DNA of 64,000 bases from JAWKWH01 sp963669455 (GTDB lineage Bacteria > Pseudomonadota > Alphaproteobacteria > Rhizobiales > Rhizobiaceae), in assembly GCA_963669455.1 (NCBI GenBank), contig OY770026.1, positions 3,658,001 to 3,722,000 of the forward strand, written 5' to 3'. The translations under genes were made by a program, and so were the position numbers. Shown one piece after another: positions 26,177 through 34,944 of the stretch. Within the stretch, counting starts at the first letter, position 1; every line of letters begins with the position of its first letter. Under the pieces are notes generated by a model. The model saw only the letters and a program-made list of their open reading frames with translations. It searched no databases and was not told the DNA's origin.

Positions 26177-26944
26177 TCAAAAACTGTCCTTGCGCTTGCG
26201 GATCTCGGCGAAAACGGAGACGTCGGCGGCGCTCTCCATAGCCAGATGCGCACGTATTGCCGGATGGTCCCAGCGCAAAAACGGATTGGTTGCCTTTTCC
26301 GCAGCCAACGTGGTCGGCAAAGTGGGTTTGTCCTGCCCCCTCAATTCGACGATCTCTTTGGCTCTTTGCCTCAACCGCTCATTGTTGGGGTCGACCGACA
26401 GGGCAAATTCTGCGTTTGCCTTGGTGTATTCATGCCCGCAATAGACGATTGTTTCATCGGGCAGGTCGCGCAATGCCGACAGACCGGAAAACATGTCGCC
26501 GGCCCGCCCTTCGAACAGGCGGCCACACCCAAGTGCAAACAGGGTGTCACCGGCAAACAGGACCCCGCTTTCGGCAAAATGATAGACGATATGGCCTGCC
26601 GTGTGCCCGGGCGTGTCGATAACGCGGACCGTTTCACCACAGATTTGAAAACTGCCGCCACCGGAAACCGTTTGGTCAATGCCGGGGATTTTATCTGCTT
26701 CCGCGGAAGGCCCGATAATCTTCAACCCGTAGCGCGCCTTCAACGCGGTATTAGCCTCGACGTGATCGCCATGGTGATGTGTGGTTAAAATGTGGGTGGG
26801 GTTCCAGCCGGTGCGCTCGATCGCAGCGATGATCGGCCCTTCTTCCGGTGCGTCGATGATTGCGGTATCGCCGGTTTCGGGGCCGTGCACCAGCACGCCG
26901 AAATTGTCATATCTACAGCTAAACTGTTCGATTTGAACTGGCAT
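26177..26944 (-). CDS. gloB: hydroxyacylglutathione hydrolase (glyoxalase II)
   Basis: A 255-residue metallo-beta-lactamase-fold enzyme hydrolysing S-lactoylglutathione to lactate and glutathione in methylglyoxal detoxification. Metal site THHHGDH at 55-61, then DTPGHTAGHI, FAGDTLFALGCGR and YCGHEYT, followed by the C-terminal HAGH domain ending FAEIRKRK. It is divergent from the methyltransferase gene (135-bp gap), an arrangement usual in Rhizobiales. Confidence 0.95.
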   Translation of the reverse strand: MPVQIEQFSCRYDNFGVLVHGPETGDTAIIDAPEEGPIIAAIERTGWNPTHILTTHHHGDHVEANTALKARYGLKIIGPSAEADKIPGIDQTVSGGGSFQICGETVRVIDTPGHTAGHIVYHFAESGVLFAGDTLFALGCGRLFEGRAGDMFSGLSALRDLPDETIVYCGHEYTKANAEFALSVDPNNERLRQRAKEIVELRGQDKPTLPTTLAAEKATNPFLRWDHPAIRAHLAMESAADVSVFAEIRKRKDSF

Positions 26945-27079
26945 GAATTTCCTCGTTGAGCGTTGGGTCGATCAGGCAATCAGAATAGGGTGATCCAAAA
27001 TAAATGTCATCACGGCCCGGTGCGATTGCAAACACATCAAATCCTTGATGTCGGCCACCGCCATCGCTACGTTTGGTTG

Positions 27080-27847
27080 ATGTATTGCGACATTGTCGAT
27101 TTGAGGAATTTTTACAACTCGGTGCTGGGCCGGCTGGCCGAGCGGTCGATTGCCATGGCACTGTCGTCGGTCTGGGCAAAACTGGCCAATGAAAGACTGA
27201 TCGGCATGGGCTACGCGGTGCCCTGGCTTGACCGTTTCGGCGCCGACGCCGAGCGGGTGTTTGCCTTCATGCCCGCAGGCCAGGGAGCGGTGAACTGGCC
27301 GCCAGCCGGCCCGTCAGCCACGGCGCTCGTGTTCGAGGAAGAACTGCCATTGGCTGATTCGTCCATCGATCGGATATTGATGGTGCATACGCTGGAGCAT
27401 TCGGAAAATCCGCGGGAAACGCTGATGGAAATATGGCGGGTTCTGGCGCCGGGCGGCCGTCTGGTGATCGTGGTGCCGAACCGGCGCGGGCTGTGGGCCC
27501 GGTTCGAGCATACGCCGTTCGGGACCGGCAGGCCGTTTTCAGGCGCGCAACTTACCAATCTGTTGCGCGAAACCAATTTCACACCCGGCCAATGGTCCGA
27601 CGCGCTGCATCTGCCGCCGGTACGCAGGCGATCGCTGCTCAAATTCTTTCAGTGGTTTGAGACATTTGGGCGCCGCTTCTGGCCCATCTTTGCCGGTGTG
27701 ATTGTTGTGGAGGCGCAAAAGCGGCTTTATCAGGGCCGTCCGGTGGCGGCGCGGGCTTCCAGAAGGGTATTCGTTCCCGTCCTGTCACCGCAGGGCGCTG
27801 CCCGCGGCCTGACGAACAATGCCAAGGCAACTCCGCTTGGGGACTGA
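27080..27847 (+). CDS. class I SAM-dependent methyltransferase
   Basis: A 255-residue protein starting MYCDIVDLRNFYNSVLGRLA. The methyltransferase-11-like core shows EEELPLADSSIDRILMVHTLEHSENP, WRVLAPGGRLVIVVPNRRGLW and the substrate-side helix; the classical glycine-rich SAM loop is weak (DRFGADAERVFAFMP). The in-frame upstream extension to 26963 is not used. It is divergent from gloB; substrate unknown. Confidence 0.85.
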   Translation: MYCDIVDLRNFYNSVLGRLAERSIAMALSSVWAKLANERLIGMGYAVPWLDRFGADAERVFAFMPAGQGAVNWPPAGPSATALVFEEELPLADSSIDRILMVHTLEHSENPRETLMEIWRVLAPGGRLVIVVPNRRGLWARFEHTPFGTGRPFSGAQLTNLLRETNFTPGQWSDALHLPPVRRRSLLKFFQWFETFGRRFWPIFAGVIVVEAQKRLYQGRPVAARASRRVFVPVLSPQGAARGLTNNAKATPLGD

Positions 27848-27921
27848 TGATTTTGGTCTAGCGAGTTGCATTAGAGCGGTTTTGGCCGAGAGCTACGCTT
27901 ACAATTCTCAACTGACTACTG

Positions 27922-27965
27922 GAGCGTGTCTTGCTTAAATGATCCCATTTAAACAAGACACGCTC
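27922..27965. repeat. solo palindrome, same arms as repeat copy A
   Basis: GAGCGTGTCTTGCTTAAATG (27922-27941) pairs with CATTTAAACAAGACACGCTC (27946-27965) at 19 of 20 positions, with a four-base loop. These are the copy A arms without the roughly 263-bp core. Another TAGAGCG start lies at 27872. It sits in the non-coding gap between the methyltransferase and PilZ genes. Confidence 0.8.
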
Positions 27966-28034
27966 TAAGACTTTACAGCTTGTTAAGCCTATGCAGGCAC
28001 CTTCTATCTTGGATATTGCTTCGATATCGATTGG

Positions 28035-28319
28035 ATGAACGTGTCACAGCATATACAACCACAAAGAGATTGCCGAAGGGTGATGCAACGCACCCGATGC
28101 AGTTTCGCCGCAAAATTCAGTTTTGGCGATGTCTACCTATGCGATGGGATCATCAAAAACATTACCGCGACAGGGGCTCGTTTGCTCATCAGGCAGAACA
28201 CCTGGTTGCCGGGTGAATTTACAATCACCTCCGAAATACTCGACCGTCCGAGACAAGTCCAAACAGTCTGGTCGAACAAGGAGCATATCGGCGTCAAGTT
28301 CATTTATAACCAGAACTGA
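28035..28319 (+). CDS. PilZ domain protein
   Basis: A 94-residue stand-alone PilZ domain, a c-di-GMP receptor fold. The RxxxR-like start RVMQRTRCSF, the ITATGARLLI strand corresponding to (D/N)xSxxG, and QTVWSNKEHIGVKFIYN at the end are visible. The usual DxSxxG is altered to NITATG, so nucleotide binding is not assured. An internal ATG at 28083 is a possible alternative start. No flanking partner gene; about 180 bp precede aspS. Confidence 0.75.
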   Translation: MNVSQHIQPQRDCRRVMQRTRCSFAAKFSFGDVYLCDGIIKNITATGARLLIRQNTWLPGEFTITSEILDRPRQVQTVWSNKEHIGVKFIYNQN

Positions 28320-28496
28320 CCCCACGGTTGCCGGGCATGACAACTATCAGATACGGCCAATCTGAGCATTATTGTTTGTCCGTTTCCAGCCATTCTTGAC
28401 AAATCGCCTCTGCCATGCGCTTTTCCGCGCGAATTTATGGTGGACGGATTATCCGCCCTGCCGCTTTGCGAACCCTTCAAACGGATAGATAAAATC

Positions 28497-30290
28497 ATGC
28501 ATCGCTATCGCAGCCATACCTGCGTTCAATTGAGAAAGTCAGACGTCGGCGCTTCTGTCAGGCTGTCCGGCTGGGTTCATCGTGTCCGCGATCATGGCGG
28601 TCTGCTGTTCATCGATCTGCGCGACCATTACGGCGTCACCCAGATTGTCGCGGACCCTGATTCGCCCTGTTTCAAAACCGCCGAGAGCGTTCGCGGCGAA
28701 TGGGTGATTTGTGTCGATGGCGAGGTCAAGGCGCGAACGGATGAGACCGTCAACGCAAATCTGCCCACTGGCGATGTGGAGGTATTTGCCCGGGAACTGG
28801 AAATCCTGTCGGTGTCAAAGGAATTGCCATTGCCGGTGTTTGGCGAACCCGACTATCCGGAAGATATCAGGCTTACCTACCGATTTCTCGACCTCAGACG
28901 CGAGACGCTGCACAACAATATCGTCATGCGTACAAAAATCATTTCGGACATACGCACGCGGATGACTGATGCGGGATTTGCCGAATATTCGACCCCCATC
29001 CTTACGGCATCGAGCCCGGAAGGTGCACGCGACTTTTTGGTGCCAAGCCGTATCCATCAAGGCGAATTCTACGCCCTGCCTCAGGCGCCGCAGCAGTATA
29101 AGCAGCTCATCATGATGTCGGGGTTTGATCGCTATTTTCAGATCGCACCATGTTTTCGCGACGAAGACCCGCGCGCCGACCGCTTGCCAGGCGAATTCTA
29201 CCAGCTTGATGTCGAGATGAGTTTCGTCGAGCAGGCCGACGTTTTTGATGCGATGGAACCGGTTTTGCGCGATGTGTTCAAGGCCTTTGCCGATGGCAAG
29301 CCGGTGACGGAAAAATTTCCGCTGATCGCCTTTGATGATGCGATACGCAAATACGGTACTGACAAACCCGATTTACGCAATCCCATCATCATGGAAGATG
29401 TATCGAAACACTTCCACGGCTCGGGCTTTAAGGTTTTCGCCAACATTCTTGCCAATGACGACAAGGCGGAAGTGTGGGCGATACCGGCAAAAACCGGCGG
29501 TTCAAGAGCTTTTTGCGACAGGATGAATTCCTGGGCCCAGGGCGAAGGCCAACCGGGGCTTGGCTATATTTTCTGGCGTGAGGAAGGTGGCGTGCTTGAA
29601 GGTGCGGGACCGATTGCCAAGAATATCGGCCCGGAGCGCACCGCAGCCATCGCCGCTCAATTGGGACTTGAGGCAGGAGACGCCTGTTTCTTTGCTGCCG
29701 GTGATCCAAAGAAATTTGCCGGATTTGCCGGTGACGCACGAATACGCGCAGGCGAGGAACTCGATCTGATCGACCGGGACCGGTTTGATCTTTGCTGGAT
29801 TGTTGACTTCCCGTTTTACGAACTGGATGAGGAAAGCAACAAGGTCGAGTTCTCGCATAACCCGTTCTCCATGCCGCAAGGTGGCATGGATGCGCTTGAA
29901 GAACAGGACCCGCTTTCGATCAAGGCCTGGCAGTATGATCTGGTTTGCAACGGATTTGAGATTGCATCGGGCGGCATTCGTAACCATCTACCAGAGACGA
30001 TGGTGAAAGCGTTTGAAATCGCCGGACTTGACCGGCAGACTGTCGAGGAACGGTTTGGCGGACTTTACCGGGCGTTTCAATATGGCGCGCCACCGCATGG
30101 CGGCATGGCGGCCGGTGTCGATCGCATCATCATGCTGTTGCTAGGCGCAAAGAACCTGCGCGAAGTGACAATGTTCCCGATGAACCAGCAAGCACAAGAC
30201 CTTTTGATGGGTGCGCCATCGAATGTTTCCGCCGCGCAACTGCGCGATTTGGGACTGCGGATGATCCCTGATCCGAAAAAAGACCAATAA
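28497..30290 (+). CDS. aspS: aspartyl-tRNA synthetase
   Basis: A 597-residue class II synthetase of the bacterial AspRS type. It has the N-terminal OB-fold (GWVHRVRDHGGLLFIDLRD), motif 2 region FRDEDPRADRLPGEFYQLD, the GAD insertion in the middle, and motif 3 GMAAGVDRIIMLLLG. Start at the ATG at 28497 (MHRYRSH); a 20-codon in-frame extension is rejected. Organisms of this group often use a non-discriminating AspRS with GatCAB; not decidable here. The next ORF starts four bases after the stop. Confidence 0.97.
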   Translation: MHRYRSHTCVQLRKSDVGASVRLSGWVHRVRDHGGLLFIDLRDHYGVTQIVADPDSPCFKTAESVRGEWVICVDGEVKARTDETVNANLPTGDVEVFARELEILSVSKELPLPVFGEPDYPEDIRLTYRFLDLRRETLHNNIVMRTKIISDIRTRMTDAGFAEYSTPILTASSPEGARDFLVPSRIHQGEFYALPQAPQQYKQLIMMSGFDRYFQIAPCFRDEDPRADRLPGEFYQLDVEMSFVEQADVFDAMEPVLRDVFKAFADGKPVTEKFPLIAFDDAIRKYGTDKPDLRNPIIMEDVSKHFHGSGFKVFANILANDDKAEVWAIPAKTGGSRAFCDRMNSWAQGEGQPGLGYIFWREEGGVLEGAGPIAKNIGPERTAAIAAQLGLEAGDACFFAAGDPKKFAGFAGDARIRAGEELDLIDRDRFDLCWIVDFPFYELDEESNKVEFSHNPFSMPQGGMDALEEQDPLSIKAWQYDLVCNGFEIASGGIRNHLPETMVKAFEIAGLDRQTVEERFGGLYRAFQYGAPPHGGMAAGVDRIIMLLLGAKNLREVTMFPMNQQAQDLLMGAPSNVSAAQLRDLGLRMIPDPKKDQ

Positions 30291-30294
30291 AACC

Positions 30295-30519
30295 ATGCCC
30301 GCGCAGAAATGGATTATTCAGCGCGGGTTTCCAGAGGCGGTTCGTTCGCAGGCGGCTGAACTTTATTTCGATGCCTTTGGCGGTAAGCTCGGTGGCGTGC
30401 TCGGGCGCGACGGGCGCGGCCTCAGATTCCTTGAAAAAATACTCAAGCCCGAATTCGCCCTTTGCGCGTTGACACCCAACAAAGACAGGCTTTTGGGGAT
30501 TAGAGCGTGTCTTGTTTAA
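30295..30519 (+). pseudogene. GNAT acetyltransferase, truncated by a repeat arm
   Basis: The 74 codons match the N-terminal part of a GNAT acetyltransferase: RGFPEAVRSQAAELYFDAFG, then LRFLEKILKPEFALCAL. The frame then runs into the repeat arm at 30501-30520, which adds RACLV and a stop. The acetyl-CoA-binding motif A (Q/RxxGxG/A) and the rest of the domain are absent, so the gene is broken. It is four bases after aspS, and the copy A arm truncates it at the same relative frame as the first gene of the window. Confidence 0.75.
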
Positions 30520-30520
30520 A
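30501..30520. repeat. left repeat arm without partner
   Basis: TAGAGCGTGTCTTGTTTAAA matches the left arm of copy A. It is immediately followed by the GC-rich hairpin at 30521-30545 instead of the element core, indicating a deletion or partial copy. Confidence 0.65.
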
Positions 30521-30545
30521 GGCCGGGCCCTTTGTGGACCCGGCC
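30521..30545. terminator. GC-rich hairpin between convergent genes
   Basis: GGCCGGGCCC (30521-30530) pairs with GGACCCGGCC (30536-30545) with one mismatch and a loop of five bases. Located after aspS/GNAT and before the end of the convergent gene at 30572. No T run follows, so it may act as a transcript-end stabiliser rather than a classical terminator. Confidence 0.45.
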
Positions 30546-30571
30546 GTGGAATAATTGCAGAAAATCGCTGC

Positions 30572-31762
30572 CTACTGGTTTGCCATCACCTTAACGCCAA
30601 GCTGGTTGGGCAGCTGATTGGGCGCACTCATGCCACTGGCCATGATCATTGCAATTGGCAGAGGCGTTCCAGGTTTTGCGCTGATTTCTAGATTTTGCGG
30701 ATTATCGAGATAAGCCGAAACCGCACTGGTGACCTCGGCTGAGAACTCAGGATTGTTGAGCTGAGCCAGAGCAAACGGAAGAACGGCCTTGGCCTGATTG
30801 ACGATGTCAGACGGTGTTACACCCTGTTGGGCAGCGACGAATTCGAGTACCCTATTGGTCAGCGAATTGTCATCAAAGCGGATCGATGCCGAGTTGAAGA
30901 TGATCTGCTGCATCAGACCGAGCATGGCGATACCGGCGCTCCCGTTCCCATTTTCACCTTCTTCCACCATCTTCTTTTGCAGGGTCTGGAACGATTCCAT
31001 GAACTCCATGGTATAGCCGCCAATATCCATGGTCATGTCCAATGTTCCGGCGTCATTAACCTGAATTGCCAACTTTTCCAGTACCATGCGACCGTCGACA
31101 GGGTCCCAAACCCCGCTCGAATCAACCGATCCTTCGACAACGGAATACCCGAGCGCGGATAACGTTGCGCGGCCTTCTGATTCCGGCAATGAAGTCGAAT
31201 TGAAGGTGAATTTCTCGATTATCGTGGTGAAATCCAATGGCCCGGCTTCTTCGGAAAGATTTATTACGGCCTGTATATTGGTCATATTGAAAAATTCGCC
31301 ATCCGGTCCAGTCATATTGATACCGGCAAGCCCCGCGGCCGAATAGGGAAGCAGAGCGCGCACGGTTTTTTCGGCACCTTCCGGCGGCAAATAGAGGCCA
31401 GACATCGACCCGCCATTGATCGATATTTTAAATTTGTCTTCTTCGATCACATAATCAGGTAGTGAGACCATTTCGATCGTGTAGGCGCCATTGTCCGTTT
31501 CAGCGACCCCGTTCAGTTCGACAGCGCCCAGCGCGGCCTTTTCTTCTACGCCGGCCATGGTTGCCATAACATTTTCGAGTACGATGTCATCACCACTTAG
31601 CGACGACGACGACCAGGAGATATCATACCCCATCTTCGCAAGAGATGAAGCAAGCCTGGAGGCGACGTCTTCGGCTTCATAGGCAAAAGCCGGACTTTGC
31701 GCTGCGACGGCCAACATCAAGCCGGCGGACAGTATGAACTTGTGGCGTATGCAGACACTCAT
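30572..31762 (-). CDS. exported protein of unknown function
   Basis: A 396-residue protein with a clear signal peptide (ILSAGLMLAVAAQSPAFA-YEAED, cleavage near 25). The mature protein alternates beta-rich repeats (TMAGVEEKAALGAVELNGVA, SVVEGSVDSSGVWDPVDGRM) with acidic loops, and ends in an IAMIMASGMSAP segment. It resembles no family I can name; a loose similarity to DUF945/DUF2125-type outer periplasmic proteins is possible. Start at the ATG at 31762 with AAAGGAAAA upstream. It is divergent from the alpha/beta hydrolase. Confidence 0.75.
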   Translation of the reverse strand: MSVCIRHKFILSAGLMLAVAAQSPAFAYEAEDVASRLASSLAKMGYDISWSSSSLSGDDIVLENVMATMAGVEEKAALGAVELNGVAETDNGAYTIEMVSLPDYVIEEDKFKISINGGSMSGLYLPPEGAEKTVRALLPYSAAGLAGINMTGPDGEFFNMTNIQAVINLSEEAGPLDFTTIIEKFTFNSTSLPESEGRATLSALGYSVVEGSVDSSGVWDPVDGRMVLEKLAIQVNDAGTLDMTMDIGGYTMEFMESFQTLQKKMVEEGENGNGSAGIAMLGLMQQIIFNSASIRFDDNSLTNRVLEFVAAQQGVTPSDIVNQAKAVLPFALAQLNNPEFSAEVTSAVSAYLDNPQNLEISAKPGTPLPIAMIMASGMSAPNQLPNQLGVKVMANQ

Positions 31763-31901
31763 ATTTGATTTTCCTTTGTCAAAAAAATAACAATCCGCTT
31801 TGCAATTTAGAGGACTGCAAAAAGAGCAGCAAATTGTGTACACGTCATGATGCGCGATTTTAAGGCCGGTTGGCAAATAGTTGATTTGGGGTACCTGCTA
31901 A

Positions 31902-32774
31902 ATGGTTAAAGGTTTGATGACTAATGCGGTTTCCGGACGCCTTTTCTTGGCGCTGTGTACTGTGTTCTTGCTAACGGCGATGTCGGTTGAAGCATTTGCG
32001 ATAAAGCTAAGCGAGGGCGTTACTTATTCACCCGGGCTGAAACTGGATATCCACGCACCGGAGGATGCTGGAAAACGCTTCTTGTTTGTACGGACAGGCA
32101 AATTGGCGCCAGTTGTCCTTTATGTTCATGGCGGCGGCTGGGTCAAAGGGTCGCGCAAGAAGGTCTACCGCCTGCCGCAATGGCTGACGTCGCAAGGTTA
32201 TGTTCTGGTGGCAATCGACTACAGGAAAGTGCCCCGAACCAATATTGACGGGCAGGTCAGCGATGTCGCCAAGGCGATAGCCTGGACAAAGCGCAATATC
32301 AAACGCTATGGCGGCGACCCTGGCCGCATCGTTATCATGGGCCATTCAGCCGGGGCACATCTGGTGGCGCTTGCCACCGCACAGGGCAAGGTGGGAAATA
32401 TCCGCGGTGTCATTCCCGACGATGTTCAGGCATACGATCTGGTTGCCTATGTGACCAAACGCGGCACGATCGGGCGAATGTTCGGGCGCGCATTTTCCAA
32501 CAATCCCGACAATTGGATACGCTGGTCTCCGATCACCTATGCCAGGCGCGCCAAAGGCCTGCCACCACATCTGGTGATGTATTCGCGCAGTCAGGGCGAG
32601 CGGCGGCGCTCGATCTCGATCGGCTATGCCAATGTGCTGAAAAGCCGTGGCACGCGCGTTTCCATTTTCCACGGCACCAAATATTCGCATGGTGCCATTG
32701 TTGCCCGGCTTGGCCGGCCGGGAGATGCGGCGACAGCGGCGGTGGAGAAATTCCTGCGCCGCGTCATGCGTTAG
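31902..32774 (+). CDS. exported alpha/beta hydrolase fold esterase
   Basis: A 290-residue hydrolase with an N-terminal signal sequence (LFLALCTVFLLTAMSVEAFA). Carboxylesterase-like motifs: VLYVHGGGWVKGS oxyanion loop at about 70-82, nucleophile elbow MGHSAGAHLV at about 147-156, catalytic His in KYSHGAIVAR near the end. Substrate unknown. A repeat-like TAGAGC sequence is absent at its start; a GCTCTAA half occurs at 32823 downstream. Confidence 0.82.
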   Translation: MVKGLMTNAVSGRLFLALCTVFLLTAMSVEAFAIKLSEGVTYSPGLKLDIHAPEDAGKRFLFVRTGKLAPVVLYVHGGGWVKGSRKKVYRLPQWLTSQGYVLVAIDYRKVPRTNIDGQVSDVAKAIAWTKRNIKRYGGDPGRIVIMGHSAGAHLVALATAQGKVGNIRGVIPDDVQAYDLVAYVTKRGTIGRMFGRAFSNNPDNWIRWSPITYARRAKGLPPHLVMYSRSQGERRRSISIGYANVLKSRGTRVSIFHGTKYSHGAIVARLGRPGDAATAAVEKFLRRVMR

Positions 32775-32895
32775 CCTCACAAACATGCCCGTCTAGCCCG
32801 CGGTTCCATTTGCCGCAAAAATGCTCTAAAAGCCGGGCCGCATCCGTGCGCGGTCATCCGGCCTCGAACGGCCACCGTCTGACCGAGACCCTGTT

Positions 32896-33999
32896 ATGAA
32901 CCGTAGTCCCTCTCCCCAGCCGCGTGCCGGCCTAATGGATATCGCCGCCTATGTGCCGGGCCGCGAGAGCGTGCCCGGCGTGGCAAAAATATGGAAACTG
33001 TCGTCCAACGAGACCCCTCTGGGCCCGTCGCCGGCCGTTGCGGCGGCGCTTGAAAAGGCGCGGGCACATCTGGAGATCTATCCCGATGGTCAGGCAATGG
33101 CGTTGCGCGAGGCCATTGCCGGCGCACATGGCCTAAACGCTGCGAATATCGTTTGCGGCAACGGATCGGACGATCTGCTCGCGCTATTGGCGCAAACCTA
33201 CCTTTCGGCCGGTGATGAGGGAATATTCACCGAGCACGGGTTTTTGCTCTACAAGATCCTGATACTGGCCGCCGGCGCCACACCCGTAGAGATTTCAGAA
33301 AAAGAAGAACGCGCCGATGTCGATGCGATACTGGCTGCGGTGACGGATCGCACAAAAATCGTTTTCCTCGCCAATCCGAACAATCCAACCGGTACCTATC
33401 TGCCGGTAGACGAAGTACGGCGGCTTCATGCCGGTCTTCCAGGTGACGTGGTTCTGGTTATCGATGCAGCCTATGCGGAATATGTTCGCCGCAATGACTA
33501 TGAGGCAGGGATCGAACTGGTGTCATCATCATCAAATGTGGTGATGACCCGTACATTTTCCAAAATCCACGGCCTGGCGGGACTGCGTATCGGCTGGATG
33601 TATGCGCCTGCAAATATCGTCGACGCCGTCAACCGGGTGCGTGGACCGTTCAACGTCAATGCGCTGGCAATTGCTGCCGGTGCTGCTGCAATCGCAGACA
33701 AGCGTCACGTCGAAGCTTCGGTAGAGCATAACTCGATCTGGCTTGAGCGGCTTTCGGACAGTCTCGCCGCCATAGGATTGCGTGTCACGCCCAGCGTGGC
33801 AAATTTCATCCTTATCCATTTTCCCGACAGGGGTGACGGCAGGTCGGCCGGTGAGGCCGATGAATTCCTGTGTCAGCGTGGCTTCATCCTGCGCCGGGTG
33901 AGCGCCTATGGCTTGCCGCATGCCTTGCGCATGACCATCGGCTGCGAGGAAGCCAATCTCGGCGTTGTCGCTGCCCTTGATGAATTCATGAAAGCCTGA
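32896..33999 (+). CDS. hisC: histidinol-phosphate aminotransferase
   Basis: A 367-residue PLP enzyme of class I/II aminotransferases: WKLSSNETPLGPSPAV start, NPNNPTGTYL, DAAYAEYV (PLP-binding Asp/Tyr) and TRTFSKIHGLAGLRIGW with the Schiff-base Lys. It may serve histidine synthesis and, as a HisC2-type enzyme next to tyrC, aromatic amino acid transamination. Its stop is two bases before the tyrC ATG. Confidence 0.92.
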   Translation: MNRSPSPQPRAGLMDIAAYVPGRESVPGVAKIWKLSSNETPLGPSPAVAAALEKARAHLEIYPDGQAMALREAIAGAHGLNAANIVCGNGSDDLLALLAQTYLSAGDEGIFTEHGFLLYKILILAAGATPVEISEKEERADVDAILAAVTDRTKIVFLANPNNPTGTYLPVDEVRRLHAGLPGDVVLVIDAAYAEYVRRNDYEAGIELVSSSSNVVMTRTFSKIHGLAGLRIGWMYAPANIVDAVNRVRGPFNVNALAIAAGAAAIADKRHVEASVEHNSIWLERLSDSLAAIGLRVTPSVANFILIHFPDRGDGRSAGEADEFLCQRGFILRRVSAYGLPHALRMTIGCEEANLGVVAALDEFMKA

Positions 34000-34002
34000 G
34001 CG

Positions 34003-34938
34003 ATGTCCCAGCCGATGTTTGAAAAGATTGCCCTGGTCGGTATCGGCCTGATTGGCTCGTCCCTGGCGCATGTCATCCGGCGCGAAGGGCTTGGCGGCCA
34101 TCTGGCCATTTCAACGCGCAGCTCCGATACGCTCAAGCGTGCAGAAGAGCTGGGCCTGGGCGACAGCTATCATGCGGAAGCCGCCGAATGTGCCGCGGAC
34201 GCCGATCTGGTCATCCTGTCGGTTCCGGTGGGCGCGTCAGGACCGGTGGTGAGCCAGTTGGAGGGTTCGCTGAAACCAGGCGCCATACTGACCGATACCG
34301 GCTCGACCAAGGGCTCGGTTCAGCGCGATGCCACCCCGCATGTTCCACAAGGCGTGCATTTTATTCCGGGACATCCGATTGCCGGCACAGAGCACTCCGG
34401 ACCCGATGCCGGATTTGCCTCGCTGTTTGAAGGCCGCTGGTGCATCCTCACACCGAGCGAGGACACGGACAAGGATGCGATAAAAAGACTGAAGACGTTC
34501 TGGCAGGCCTGCGGTTCGACCGTTGAGACGATGGATGCTGATCATCACGACATGGTGCTCGCCATCGTGTCGCACCTGCCGCACATTATCGCCTACAACA
34601 TTGTCGGTACGGCAGATGATCTGGAATCGGTCACAAAGTCCGAAGTCATCAAATATTCCGCCTCCGGCTTTCGCGACTTCACCCGCCTTGCCGCATCCGA
34701 CCCGACAATGTGGCGCGATGTGTGCCTCGCCAACAAGGATGCGATTTTGGAGATGCTGGCGCGGTTTTCAGAAGATTTGTCTTCCTTGCAGCGCGCCATC
34801 CGCTGGGAAGACGGCGACAAATTGTTTGAACTGTTCACGCATACGAGAGCCATTCGCCGCTCGATTATCGAAGCTGGTCAGGAAGTCGACGCGCCAAACT
34901 TTGGCCGCCACGTGGCAGACCCGCCCGAAGAGAGCTAG
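34003..34938 (+). CDS. tyrC: prephenate/arogenate dehydrogenase family protein
   Basis: A 311-residue NAD(P)-dependent enzyme making 4-hydroxyphenylpyruvate or tyrosine. Rossmann motif ALVGIGLIGSSLAHVI at about 8-23, then IPGHPIAGTEHSGPDAGF, HHDMVLAIVSHLPHIIAYN and GFRDFTRLAASDPTMWRD. The two hydrophobic helices of TyrA are in place. It is the second gene of the hisC-tyrC pair, with an MFS gene six bases later. Confidence 0.9.
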   Translation: MSQPMFEKIALVGIGLIGSSLAHVIRREGLGGHLAISTRSSDTLKRAEELGLGDSYHAEAAECAADADLVILSVPVGASGPVVSQLEGSLKPGAILTDTGSTKGSVQRDATPHVPQGVHFIPGHPIAGTEHSGPDAGFASLFEGRWCILTPSEDTDKDAIKRLKTFWQACGSTVETMDADHHDMVLAIVSHLPHIIAYNIVGTADDLESVTKSEVIKYSASGFRDFTRLAASDPTMWRDVCLANKDAILEMLARFSEDLSSLQRAIRWEDGDKLFELFTHTRAIRRSIIEAGQEVDAPNFGRHVADPPEES

Positions 34939-34944
34939 GGCATT

